Notes under the pieces: generated by a model | The model's database searches: none | Seen by the model: the letters and a program-made list of their open reading frames with translations, nothing else | Told to the model about the DNA's origin: nothing | Position numbers and translations under genes: made by a program | Part shown: piece by piece, positions 41,390-52,664 of the stretch | How positions within the stretch are numbered: position 1 is the stretch's first letter | Layout: each line of letters starts with the position of its first letter | NCBI GenBank assembly: GCA_009760855.2 | Contig: WPIO01000114.1 | Coordinates: 559,001-623,000 of the forward strand | Direction of reading: 5' to 3' | DNA length: 64,000 nucleotides | From: Cristatella mucedo | Lineage: Eukaryota; Bryozoa; Phylactolaemata; Cristatellidae

Positions 41390-42610
41390 TAATGTATTGT
41401 AATTTAATGTGCCTCCATCTGTAACTATTAAAAGCTACTAACACTATGCCGGTGTTAGGGGGGAGTTTTTTATACCGAACTCCCAGCCTAAACGGCTTTC
41501 GGTCGCATTTGGTAGCCAAAATACTTCATCCCACGCATCAAAGAGAAAGTAGGAATCAAAGCAAAGTGAGGAGACACGTAATCGAACCTCTGGGATTGAA
41601 GACTAGCCTTGCAGCCATATATAGCCAGTCGCAATGGCCTCGTTACTTTGTTTGGTGGCTAAGCTAAAAGGGAAGTACACTAATCAATTAATTAATTTAA
41701 TAATACTAGCTGACTAAACCGGCTTCTTTTGTATAGCGACAGAAGAGCCTTCAGGGCTATCACCACAGCTTGCAGTGGCGTTAAAGGATCACCCACCGCA
41801 GGAATCGAACCCATGACCTCGGGACCGAGGTCGTGAAAGCAATCCGAAACAGAACTAATAACCTAGTTAAGTTTTGCTAGCCTCTGTGGAAGGCAGCTCC
41901 TAATCTTAGATAAGGATCAGACGCAATGGCTAGCTGTAGAAGCAGTCTATTGAATGAAGCTTTCAAAATATAGGCAGCTATCGAAAACGACACCTAAGTT
42001 TCGAGTTCGATGATGGTTGCACGACAGATTCACATATTAGATGAGCAAAGCCTTTTAATCCAGCTTAGTGTCTCCTATCTGCAGCAATTCAATTTTATCT
42101 TTCTAGTAGGACATGTGCTGCATCTTGAACCAACCCCAATTGAAATGTTTCCGACACTTCATTCTTTGCAATGTGTTCAACTAGCTGCTTAGTGACAATT
42201 TTTCAAGAATATTTGACAAAAAATGAAGAGAAACTGGGAGATTTCGAGCCAGAAACTCTGTATCTAGTCCAGGCTTTTTAAGTATCGGTCTAAAGCTTAA
42301 CGATTTGAAAGACTCGGGCAAGATTCCTTTTTTCAAAAGACGCATTTAACATCTCGATTAAGGTTGGGCAGAGTTGGTATGCCAGTAATGACAACCGGAA
42401 AGATAATATAGGGTCTTAAGGAGACGGGCTTTTCTTACTAAACCTTGTTAAGACACCCACATCGCATGCAGAACCCTGGAAAACCTTTTGAGGAAGGTCA
42501 AATGCTGTGACTCAGCAGTTGCTTTACTCGGAGAGGGCTTTAGCAAAGCACGAATATGCACATATGCAATACAATTTCATGTAAGCTCACTCATGCAGAT
42601 TAGTCTGAAT
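41390..42610 (-). mobile_element. LINE2, RT to 3' end, interrupted by a SINE B
   Basis: Minus-strand UTR (aatgtaatgtattgtaat tail complement at 41387), C-terminal block near 41590-41690, then after the SINE B the RT and linker blocks to about 42600 (complement of LLEKLSNI, SPDTEFLA-like, KPGLDTEF-like). Internal deletions have removed the 41540-41570 and 42110-42130 equivalents. Heavily broken. Confidence 0.82.
41705..41840 (-). mobile_element. SINE B inserted in LINE2
   Basis: 'agctgactaaacc...cttttgtatagcgacagaag' to 'gaatcgaacccatgacctcgggaccgaggtcgtg' on the plus strand is the complement of SINE B. The first ~20 bp of the head are missing. Confidence 0.88.
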
Positions 42611-43220
42611 TTAAGAAGATTCAAATGTCTTGATTCCAGACTGATATAGGATCGCTCAAAAGCAGTTTATGGGAAGAAGGCTTAACAGCCACGCATGGTT
42701 GCTAAATGTCTTAAATGACTAAAATATTCTTAAAACAAAAAACCTTTGAGACTGTATACAGCTTTGAAGATTTGATTCAAATTGAAGTGATTAGCCATGG
42801 AAAATTTGAAAGTTTCTAATGCCTAAGGTGCAAATTCTGACGTGGAAAATCTTATCGGTACACAGCCACATGCCAATCTTTTATTGCAAGCTTCTCTCGT
42901 CACCTCTGCTCGATCAAGCTTGATGTTAAATTAATTTAGGCTAAGCCAGATAATGTCTGTTTTCTAGATACTGTGTAAAAATGATGTAACATGATCTCAT
43001 GCTATTGAAATACCAGTCAATTAGATTGGCAGGCCAAACTGCACAATTTTTCTAACTATAATAATTGATAAAGGTTGAGATCCATTCATGAATTGAGCCG
43101 AGGAATTCTGGAAGCGACTGAATAAATCATAAAGAACATTAACATTAGGACTCCGAATTAACGTCTCTCCCTACGTCAGACTATTTACACAACTTTTTTT
43201 CCAAGATGGATGAACTAAGG
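42611..43220. other. Unassigned sequence
   Basis: AT-rich; no feature recognised. It may include more decayed LINE2 linker at its left edge. Confidence 0.4.
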
Positions 43221-44436
43221 AATGAGAAAACACACGTTAGCACACACGACCTTGCTACAGCGATGACCGCAAGGAGCCGACTTTGCTTGCACACATTAGA
43301 GCATAGCTCTTCTGTAAAGCTTTGCAGTAAAACGTCGTACCAATGCAGATCGAAAACAGGCTCCAAAGCAGCAGTAGCGTTGAGAGCTTGACCGTCACAG
43401 AGAGCAAACGGATGTGCCTCATCTTCAGCTCGTGCTGTAAAAAAAGAGAGAAGGAGCGTTTGACGGTCGTAGCTAAATGGCCACGACCAGGGAACTCCCG
43501 CTTTCTTGCTGATCGAGCTGGTTTTGATAGGGAATACAGGCATTAGTTACTGCTTTGCAGTGGTGTAAGGATTTAATCAATGCAGAAGCTCGACATTTAC
43601 GTAATCGCACTGGGTAAAGCAATTAGCTATTCGTGAGACCGAAGTTAATTACAACAGTACATAAACGTTGACAAAACTGCCATTTGCACTTCTGCTGATT
43701 GCTTCGTAACGGCCCGGTATACAAGTAATGGAATATTGAGCGGCCTTTTTAAGGACCCTGAGTTCCAGGGTGTTGCAAGCGACTGGCTTTCACCTACGGG
43801 TTGACCTTCACCTACGTGCTAAATTACAGCTCCTGCAAACTCGGACTGATAATGGTGCCAAATTGTGCCGTCGGCTAGCTCAAAATCAACTCATAGAAAT
43901 CTCGATGACCGTAATGATCTTGATAATCAAAATTATTCGTATTGTACGAGATCGAGTGACATCCAAAATCATTTTTGAGTTCCTCAGTTTTAGAACCAGA
44001 GTTTTCCCCAAATTCATTCCTGTAGGAACTTCGCAATAGCCGAATACTAATCGGGGACTATTGTGAAGGTTTCCTGCAGGGCGCTTAAAGCCTAAGCAGA
44101 AGCACTAACGGCTGTTCAGGTAGCCCGGGGGTGTGCAATGCAACTTATTATAGGCAAATGGGCTCTAGGAAATCAGACAAATCAAGTTGTGCTGCGACAG
44201 CAGGATAGGACTGCCTAGAAGGACATTTTTTAATAATCGAAGCCTTGTGAAAGTACGGTAAAAGAGAATTCCAAAAGGGTGGCCCCTCGGACTGCAATCT
44301 ACTGAGCTAATGGCTGCTTTCAGATCAGCTTTTTTAATTCTGCTTTGCATTTTAGAAAATAAGTGACTTCTTTGATCGAATTGGCTTGAGGCAAGTGCTT
44401 GTTATATGAGTAAATAAATAGCACTAGCTTACAGCA
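43221..44436 (+). repeat. Dispersed repeat family 4, copy 3 (longest)
   Basis: Collinear with 35391-36600. The 120-codon minus frame at 43181-43543 overlaps a plus frame and is not kept in copy 1, so I do not call a gene. The end block 'ggactgcaatctactgagctaatggctgc' recurs at 44905-44935 and, diverged, near 55885. Confidence 0.6.
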
Positions 44437-44459
44437 TGTTTGTCCCTTGGTGGAAAGAG

Positions 44460-44545
44460 ATTGCTTCCATTGCAGTGAATTTAAAGTGCATAGAAAGAGA
44501 TTGAAATCTCTGAGGGCGCTTTGGCAAGTGTATTATTATAATTAG
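44460..44545 (+). mobile_element. L2-1 3' hairpin fragment
   Basis: 'attgcagtgaatttaaagtgcatagaaagagattg...gggcgctttgg' with an ATT tail; about 80 bp, hairpin-only. It lies between the two direct repeats of the family 4 end. Confidence 0.8.
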
Positions 44546-44849
44546 GAGCTATTAGTTAATTGCTAAAGACTCGAGTTCATGGAAAGTTGCTTTTGCTCTA
44601 TACTTACTTTGATCGTGGGGGCCAAGACATCTATTAACTTGAAATTCGGCCGATTAGTTCCGATCCAAACAGAGAACAAATTTGCATGCTACACTGAGTA
44701 GAAAAAGTAGTCAGATAGAATACAAAATAAATATAAATTTAGTATTTAAATATCCTGAAAACGTACAAAATGGTCACCCTACAGGTTTCGGTATTGGCTA
44801 GAATTTTCTAGATTTACTGGTATGCTACAAAATGCAATTTCAAATTTCA

Positions 44850-45053
44850 ATATTCGAAGCCTTGTGAAACCACTGTAAAAAGGTATTCCAAAACAGTTGC
44901 CCCCTTGGACTGCAATCCACTGAGCTAATGGCTGCTTTCAGATCTGCTTTTTAATTCGTCATTATAGTTTAGAAAATAAGTGACTGCTTTAATCAAATGG
45001 GCATGGGGATAGTGCTTGTTATATGAATAAATGAGTAGCACTAGCTTACAGCA
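44850..45053 (+). repeat. Family 4 end, local direct repeat
   Basis: Repeats 44217-44436 ('cgaagccttgtgaaa', 'tagcactagcttacagca') about 620 bp downstream. Copy B of the segmental duplication begins exactly where it ends. Confidence 0.8.
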
Positions 45054-45054
45054 A

Positions 45055-46325
45055 TGATTAAAGTAATATCTAAGTGGGAGACTCCAGAGGATTGACTTAA
45101 ATAGAAAACGATCATCTGAGGCACCTCTAAAATATAAACTGCATCAGAAATCCGTGCCAGGTCCAGTTCTTTTTAAGGTTTATACTCACACTCTTGCCGA
45201 TTTGATTGCCGAGAGCAATTTAGGTCTCCACTTCTATGCGGATGACACTCAGTTGTACCTTTGCTTTGATCCCTCCCGGCTATCGAGCACCTCGAATTCT
45301 CTAAACTCGCTTGCTGCATGTGTTGATGACGTCTGCATATGGATGGCAGCAAGTTTTCTAAAACTAAACGATGATGAAAGTAACTTGCTAGCAAACTGGG
45401 CAAACCCAGCGTGGTTCTGACATTGGAAAGGCTGACCATCAAAATTGGCTCTGCCCGCATATCTCCTGATGACTCAACTTGAAATCTAGGTGTCTTGTTC
45501 CAAAGTGACCACTCGTTAGAGATCACATCAGCTCCATGGTCAAGTCTGCCTACTTTCAGCTACATAACATTGCTAAAACTCGGGCTTGTTTAGATAAGGA
45601 TACCACGTCCAAGTTGGTCCATGCATTCGTGGCATTCCGTCTCGACTTCTGCAACTCACTGCTTACTGGCCTACCGGCATGTGCCATCAGGCGATTCCAG
45701 CTGGTGCAAAACTCAACAGCCAGGCTTGTCTGTCACGAGCTTCGCAGTTGCCACATCACACCACTTCTCGCTGACATGCACTGGCTACCAGTCAAGCATG
45801 GGAGTGACTTCAAGGTTTCGGCACTCACTTTTAGGTCACTTTATTCTTTGGCTCCAGCCTATCTAGTAGATCTTCTCCCCCACCAGGCAAAGCATCGCAC
45901 CCCCCACTTTTCGGATTCCAAAAGCTTACCAAAACATCGTACAAGCCTCAAATTCTTTGTAGACAGATCATTTAGTTCGTATCCTCCCAAATCCTGGAAG
46001 TCCCTCCCGACTTGCGTCAGAACATCCCCTAACTTTACCACATATTAAAAGAACTTAAAAACACACCTATTTAGGACGGCATGTAGTGGAATCCTTTGAT
46101 TCATCCTTCACGTGCTTATGTGTGCTGACACTGTGTATGCTGCCACTAACCACTTTGCATGCCGACTCTGTGCATGTCACCCACAGCCATGTTATTCATG
46201 TCGTTCACTTATCAAGCATGCTATTACTTACCATTCAATTGCATTTTCCTTTGCAGCAATTTTAAAGTGCCTAGAAAGAGATTGAGTTCTTTGAGGGTGC
46301 TATATCAAGTGCATTGTCGTTATAA
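45055..46325 (+). mobile_element. L2-1 LINE, RT to 3' end
   Basis: Contains FYADDTQLYLCFDPS with an intact catalytic YADD, SSTSNSLNSLAACVDD, LKLNDDESN, then LDKDTTSKLVHAF and the C-terminal domain in a 170-codon frame (45536-46048). The hairpin and ATT tail end at 46325. Frameshifts separate the two frames. Orthologue of 4620-5895. Confidence 0.9.
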
Positions 46326-47663
46326 TTATTTCTATACGATGATTATTTCTATCCGTGGTCGTAGAAGGAAGATTGCAGGATCCACCTGTCTGACATTAAA
46401 TAAGCATGCAACGATTTGAAAAAAGGTTTAGGTGGGTATCTTTATCTGATTCTCAGAAGAGCAACAACGACTGAGTGGGCCTTAATTTTGTCAGCTTCGT
46501 AAACAGCATTCAAGGTCCGTGCGGCTTTCTGTCAGCATTCAGTAGCAAACTGACTACAACTTATGATTTACAATGATGGAAGTGTTGTTGTATGGTTCAT
46601 TGCGGGTTTATGTATTTATCGGGTTATATTTTCTACAGAGTTATGGTTGAATTAGTTTACGTTCTACTGGGGTGAGTCACTGCACGGACAGGTGCAGACA
46701 GTGGGAAACAGGACGGGGGGGGAGGACGGCTGTGTGGTATTACGCTGCGAAAATTGAACAAATGCACCTCCATTTAAGTCCCCAGTGGTATCTTCCTTTC
46801 GTCATTCGTGTACCAGTGCCTGCATGCTAGGTTTCAGTGAGCAGCTTTCAGGTATGAATCTAAAGGGTATGGGTAGATGATGCGATGTGTCTGCAGAAGC
46901 CACTAGACGCAGAAAGCGACTAGAATGAGTTCATCAGAGGTAACGGCGTTAGGAAATACTAACTTTCATAAGAGTTATTGACGGGAAGTCCGCATACTCA
47001 AAAAGATCTCAAGCGAAAGTTCAATGCCTCTATCCAGTTAACAAAAGCTCTGATCGATGAAACACTGGCAACCTTAACTCTGGGACGAGAAATGTTAAAA
47101 AAAACTGGGGAGCATGATCTTAAAGTGACAACTGCCGAACACGAGTGATAGTGCACAGGGATAAAGACCCATGAAGCAACCAATAGAACACCGATTGAAA
47201 ATGTTGGTAAATTATGCTCAGCTACAAGCTTCACACAAAGCCTGTAGAATAATTTAAAAATCAAGAAATACTGTAACTAGACAACAGTTATTGCTTACTT
47301 CTAAGCCGGCATATGTAGAGCTGTTCTACTTAACCGTACTCGCACTAGTCTTCCTATCTGATCGGCTCGTTCACTCAGTGGGATATCTTCAAACCAGCAT
47401 CTAGGCTAACTGAATTCTAGCTGTTTCTTGGGCTAAAGTGAAATCTCTCTGTAATCGGAAATTCAGTTTGAATGCACTGAAAGCCTGATAATCATATCGG
47501 GCTACTTTCAAAACTTGCAATTACATTGCATCGTTTTGGTGGCAGCCCGAGGTGACTGCCAAGGCCTCAGCCGTTATCGTTAGATTTCTGTGCACCTCAG
47601 TTAACTTTTTCTACTCTTTTCTTGTGTGCTTTGACTGCTGTTTTTGTACGCCTTAATCTGCTT
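46326..47663. other. Duplicated non-repeat sequence
   Basis: Counterpart of 5896-7455 without the SINE A pair. No gene recognised. Confidence 0.55.
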
Positions 47664-47747
47664 ATTATAATAATAAATAAGACACTTGATAAAGCGCCAT
47701 CAGAGAACTTAATCTCTTTCTAGGCGCTTTACATTTGCTGCAAAAAA
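47664..47747 (-). mobile_element. Hairpin-only L2-1 insertion, private to copy B
   Basis: 84 bp: AT tail, hairpin (aagcgccatcagagaacttaa) and gcaaatgt-equivalent start, and nothing upstream. Copy A has an uninterrupted site near 7455. Short gctt flanks (47660-47663, 47748-47751) may be the target-site duplication. Confidence 0.88.
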
Positions 47748-47751
47748 GCTT

Positions 47752-48341
47752 CTTTTACTTCTCAGTGGTCCTAATTACCAGCAGCACTCGGAGTATTGCG
47801 ACATGTTTTGACAGGTTGCGTTTGAAAGGCGCTCCTTTGCTTTTGGCAGTTCGTCTCAGCTATGATCATGACAACAGAAAACACTGCCATATTGCTATTT
47901 TTTGGTGTTATAACGCTCATAGATAATTAACTCTCCTAGGACGTCACAAAAAGGATAACTTATTATTGCTACTGTAAAATGAGAGCCGGATCAGTGTATA
48001 GGAATACGCAAGTCATACCCATTGTATGGTTACGTGACATTATTCCAAATATGCAGAGAAGGAAGGAGCTGTTAAAGCAGCTCTAACGACTCAATATAAT
48101 TGTCTAGCTTCATGAACACTTGTGTTTACATCTAGCTTTACATTGAGTGACTCAAAGTAGCAACGTAACCTACTGTTTGTACCACAGGTCATGGTTATTT
48201 GAATACTGCTAGCTTCACAGAGTAAGGGCTATCAGCGTATTTTATGCGGAATTAACTAAGTAATATTAAAAATTTATTTAAAGGAAGGCAGAAACACTCC
48301 AAATATTTTTAGAAGATCCAATGAGCTTAGAAGTTGGTAAG
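47752..48341. other. Duplicated non-repeat sequence
   Basis: Counterpart of 7456-8048. No gene recognised. Confidence 0.55.
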
Positions 48342-48346
48342 ACATG

Positions 48347-48426
48347 CAAATGTAAAGCGCCTAGAAAGAGATTAAGTTCTCTGAGGGCGCTTTATCAAGT
48401 GCAATATTGTTATTATTATTATTATT
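48347..48426 (+). mobile_element. Hairpin-only L2-1 insertion with target-site duplication, private to copy B
   Basis: 80 bp holding only 'caaatgtaaagcgcctag...gggcgctttatcaagtgc' and an ATT tail. Flanked by acatg at 48342-48346 and 48427-48431. Copy A has a single acatg at 8049-8053. The hairpin sequence is near consensus. Confidence 0.95.
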
Positions 48427-48428
48427 AC

Positions 48429-48590
48429 ATGATGGCACACCAGGAAAGGCGGCTGCCTTTTGCTACCTTTGTCTCGAGGTCGTGGGCTTGAATCCTGTGG
48501 TGGGCAATTCTTAATTGCCGTTGCAAGCTATGGTGATAGCTGAAAAGTGTCTTCTGCAACTATACAAAGAGGTTTTCGATTCAGATTTTA
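48429..48590 (+). mobile_element. SINE B, orthologue of the copy A element at 8053
   Basis: Same insertion as 8053-8215, with head 'tgatggcacaccagg' and B-box area 'gtcgtgggcttgaatcc'. Confidence 0.85.
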
Positions 48591-48694
48591 AAATAACTCA
48601 TGGGCATCAAATAATCAAGAGATTGTACTATGAGTTCTGCTCTATTATATATTAATGGTTCTTCGGATGCGTAAATGCATGACGCTTACAGAAA

Positions 48695-48825
48695 AATAAT
48701 AATGATAGTAATAATAATGCTCTTGATAAAGCGGCGTCAGAGAAATCAATCTCTTTCAAGGCGCTTTACAATCGCTGCAAGCGGAAATGCGATTGAATGT
48801 TGAGTAATATCATAAAAGTCTCGAG
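48695..48825 (-). mobile_element. L2-1 3' end fragment, orthologue of 8315-8445
   Basis: Minus-strand ATT tail, hairpin (aagcggcgtcagagaaatc) and UTR start. Confidence 0.8.
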
Positions 48826-49309
48826 ATTCTTGTGAAACCCATGAAAGATGACCGGAAAGTCAATTGTAAATGACTTTTCAATTTCCACCCGGTTTTTAGG
48901 CTATTGTACATACATAAAATGACTTCTCACCATTACGATGCCGTTTGCAACGTTGTTCAGGGCAAATAATAATGGCGAAATATCCGAGTACCGGACCTTT
49001 AATGCTGGAGCTTGATACAATTGCTTTCTTTTTGTGGTGATTATACCTTTAAGATATTGATTAGTAATTACGTGTTGCGTTATATTGGTTCATAGGCAGG
49101 AGTTCCGTCGAACACCGGCTGTGTGGTCCCATTCATAAGAGTCTGGCTTCTGAAGCTGCAGATGAAGCTTTCGCAAATCATTTTTGAGGTATTTATTCAT
49201 ACAATTATGCAACTTTCTCAGCATAAACTCGCGTGTGCAACGATCATCAAGTAGAATGGGCTTACTCATAAAGAAATTCCCCGATTGATGTATATGCAGA
49301 TGGAAATAC
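48826..49309 (-). other. Sequence 3' of the tectonin pseudogene; shared short frame
   Basis: Holds most of a 93-codon minus frame (49090-49371). Its N-terminal third reads as tectonin remnant, and the remainder is the KLHNCMNKYLKND segment shared with copy A. Confidence 0.4.
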
Positions 49310-49893
49310 AGTTGTAATGGCAAGGCCATACATACTAAAACCGTTGATGCTGGTTTCGCACACCTGACCACTGCCTGAAGCCATCATGGTGAAGCCCATT
49401 CTAACTGATTCCCATTTTTGTCTGCTGTAATAGCTACATTGTAGCTTAAACGTATCGCCCCAAGTCCTGCAGAGTCGGCTTTTGTATATTTCAAGTTGAG
49501 CTCATATATGACCTCATCGCACCACAGATAGGTGCTGAAATGATGTTTTATTTTTCTGTGATAGAGCTGCTCATATTCGTTCATAAAGCAAACAGTATTA
49601 TTAAGGTCATTTATGTTTGATTCCTGAGCCTATATGTCTGTTCATGTCAAGCCTCGCCCGAAGATCATTCAGCTGTGATATTAGCTTTACACTCAATACC
49701 TTCGGCAGAATTCTTGCCCCAAATGGATGTTTTGCCAACGTCCAGGTTGATGAGTGAGACCTGTTTAGCCAGTATGACCCACTGACATTGCTAGTACAGT
49801 GGATTCCCAAAGATTTCATGCACAAAAATTTATGAGCAATCGGTGAGAATGCCACAAATAGCCACAGCAGCTGTTGTGCTGTGTTATCCTCAT
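49310..49893 (-). pseudogene. Tectonin-lectin pseudogene (copy B)
   Basis: Sister of 8900-9515. Minus-strand acceptor-like TTCTTTTAG at 49894, then DEDNTAQQLLWLF (N-terminal), VSLINLDVGKTSIWG (matches residues 38-51 of the intact protein) and a recognisable blade (KADSAGLGAIRLSYN against YADAGPSGLWAILSTYN). The frame breaks between blades, and the GYDQLF region is reduced to YEQLY. It preserves more blades than copy A. Not functional as a lectin. Confidence 0.82.
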
Positions 49894-50497
49894 CTAAAAG
49901 AATTTTTACTGCTATAAATCTCGCTAAAGTGAAACAAAAGAGAAAATATATAATTTGAAGGCCGTTCAAATATAATTTAATATATGCACCTCCATAGGTT
50001 GTGATTACATGTGCAGCGATAACATGTGCAAGCGATTGAAACTGGGAGCCGATTGAGCAGACCTGCTTTGCCAGAGTATTTAAGAAATTCGATACCGTCG
50101 TTTAATCTAAGTTTGTTGGTATTGTGACTACTACCAGTAAGCATTTGATCATTCTTCTTGCATAGATAATTTAAGTTAAATAGAGAGAGATTTAGTGCAC
50201 TGAAATATTAGTAATATGATATTAGTAAAATATAGAACATTATTGTATGACTAGGTAAATAAGAAACGCTAAAAAAGCATAATCTACCATCACTAAATTT
50301 TGACAAACCTTCAATTAGGATTGAGGCTGCTATCCTCGTACGGCTATGACCTCGCCAGGTCTTACTCCTGCGATTGCTGCATACGAGTGATTGATACCAA
50401 CTAAAAGAAAAGCAAAAAATAATAGTCTTCGGTAGCGTCTGCCTAGATTTGGAAGGCCTACTAAAGTTACTTTAGCACAAATGTGAGCTACCAAGAG
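49894..50497. other. Duplicated flank upstream of the tectonin pseudogene
   Basis: Counterpart of 9516-10110. No exon recognised. Confidence 0.5.
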
Positions 50498-50653
50498 AGT
50501 AACAATAATAATTATGTAATTGCTTAGTGCTCTAAGAGAAACTAATCTCTTCTAAGGAACTTTACATTTGCACTGCAAAGGAAGCAGAGCTGATCGGTTA
50601 GCTGTAGCATGCTATACTGCAACACGCCTAACAAGGTTAAACGTGACATGGTC

Positions 50654-50820
50654 TATATTTAGATTTACATTTATACATTTAATTCATTAGTACAGCGCCC
50701 CAAGAGAACTTAATCTCTATCCAGGCGCTTGACATATGCCTCGGGACTCGAGCCCACGACCTCAGCCAGACCTTGGTCGGGGTGAGCACCTTAACCACTC
50801 GACCAAACCAGCTCGTCCAG
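50654..50820 (-). mobile_element. SINE A, private to copy B
   Basis: Complete minus-strand element: AT-rich tail, 'cagcgccccaagagaactt', 'gcctcgggactcgagccc' and 'ccttaaccactcgaccaaacc'. Copy A is uninterrupted at the matching place (about 10270), although the flanks have drifted and no clean target-site duplication is visible. Confidence 0.9.
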
Positions 50821-52331
50821 TATGCAAATATTGTTAACGGCACCATGCAAGACATCAGTCTCACAAGCACACAAAAGACTAATCCCGTGGACCCGCTCAA
50901 TGCTGTAATATTTATAACCCACTCAATACTGTGATATATAGATGCGTTTTAGCTTCTTCTTAAATGTCGTAGAGTAAGATGAATTGGCGCTGGTCGGAAG
51001 AGAGTTTCAGGCTTTGGAGCGTACGAGCAAAAGGCAAGGTCTCTAAAGTATTTGAGATTCATACGAGGTGTAGCTAAGCAATAGTATTCAGAAAACAGGT
51101 AAGACGATGCTTTGCCTTGTGGGGTTGAGTCTAACAGGTAGGTCGGAGCCATACAATGAAGTGACCGAAGGTTGAGTGACAAAACCTTGAATTCGCACAC
51201 TGCTTGACTGATAGCCAGTTTCAAAAAGTGTTATTGTGTTGTGGAAACTGTGACGCTCATGATAATCAAGCCTACCTGTAGAGTTTTGCACTAACTTTGA
51301 GCTCCTGATTTAACAGGGCGGTGGAAGAGAAAGCAGCGGATTACTGAGGTCATGATGGGATGTCACAAATACACAGGCCAATTGAGTACCAATTTAGACT
51401 AATTTAGATGTAGTATCACTGTCTAAGCAAGCCTGAATTGAAGCTCTGTTATGTTCGTAAAAGTAGCCAGAATTGACTGTGATATTGATTTGGTCGTCTA
51501 ATTATGTGTCACTTTGGAACAGGACCCTATATTTCGTGCAGATTCAAGGGGAGGTCTATGCCGGAACAAATCAGATTTTGAGCTTGTAATTTAATAAATT
51601 ATTAATCACATCCGAAAAAATTTGTAGGTTGGTGTTATAATGACTGGAGTTGAGAAAGTTTACAACTGTCCGTGTGGATCCCATCGATACATTTAGCGGG
51701 AGAGTTGACAGTATTCAATGTGCTTGATGTCCGATAGCAATCAAAGGAAAGGAAAGGTGCAGCCGAGTGTCATCTGCATTGAAGTGGAAGCCTAGGCCGT
51801 GCTCCGCAATAACACTAGCATGAGGGAGAGTGCACAACGTGATAAGAATTAGACCGAACACAGAGCCCTGAGATACCTCATACTTAAGCGGGTCCACGGA
51901 TGATCTTTCTCCGTTCAAATCTCTAATACTCTTAAGTCACCCATTGAGATAGGACCTGAACCATTGCATAGAAGTGAAAGCCTATACTATACTTGGCACT
52001 TGCACCGGCCAGAGGAAGAGTATGAACCGTGAAAAGAACTGGACCAAGCACGGAGCCCTGAGGTACACCAAAGTTCTAAGTTTCCTCGAATGATCTTTGT
52101 CCATTCATATCAACACTATGAAGCCTCCCACTGAGGTTAGACCTGAACCATTATAATGCAATGCCAGTAATGCCCAGTCGAGATGACCGACGCTAGATAT
52201 GGACTTAGTGATCGATAGTATTAAAAGCTGCCGAAAGAGCAAGCAAAAAACGAAGAGAGGCCTTCCTATGACTTCAGTTATAAGAAGGTCTGTATGCACC
52301 CGAAGTAATGTTGACTCTGTGGAGTGATTAG

Positions 52332-52490
52332 CCGGCACACTAGGTAAGGTAGTTGGTTTCACGACCTCGATCCCGAGGTCGTGGGTTCGATTCCTGCCGC
52401 GGGTGATCCTTTATCACCACTGCAAGCGATGGTGATAGCCGTAAAGGCTCTTCAGTCGCTATACAAAAAAGGCTGCTTAATCAGCTAGGA
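52332..52490 (+). mobile_element. SINE B, private to copy B
   Basis: 'ggcacactaggtaagg' head, 'gtcgtgggttcgattcctgc' B box, hairpins and 'aatcagctagga' end. Copy A reads straight through near 11752 ('attagccctaaacaaag'). Confidence 0.93.
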
Positions 52491-52664
52491 TAAACAAAGA
52501 CTGGAAGCCACTAGCGAAGTTTGAAGATAAGTCACTGGCACCTCATTTCGCATGCAAAATGCAAGAGAACTCTTGAAGGCAAGGTATCAAAATATTTATG
52601 CTCGCTATATGAAACTTTTTGAACATGATATGGTAAATTCTGAAATACATTTTTAATCTTTATA

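Larger units (their letters stand above)
50498..52560 (-). mobile_element. L2-1 LINE, diverged subfamily, with two SINE insertions
   Basis: Orthologue of 10115-11830: 3' end and hairpin at left, RT blocks at right (FHFNADDTRLHLSF within a 67-codon minus frame at 51715-51918, SQGSVFGLIL before it). A SINE A (50654-50820) and a SINE B (52332-52490) interrupt it only in this copy. Confidence 0.87.

Noticed and set aside
43181-43543. 120-aa minus frame as a gene
   Set aside because: It lies in repeat family 4, overlaps open plus frames and is not kept in the other copies.
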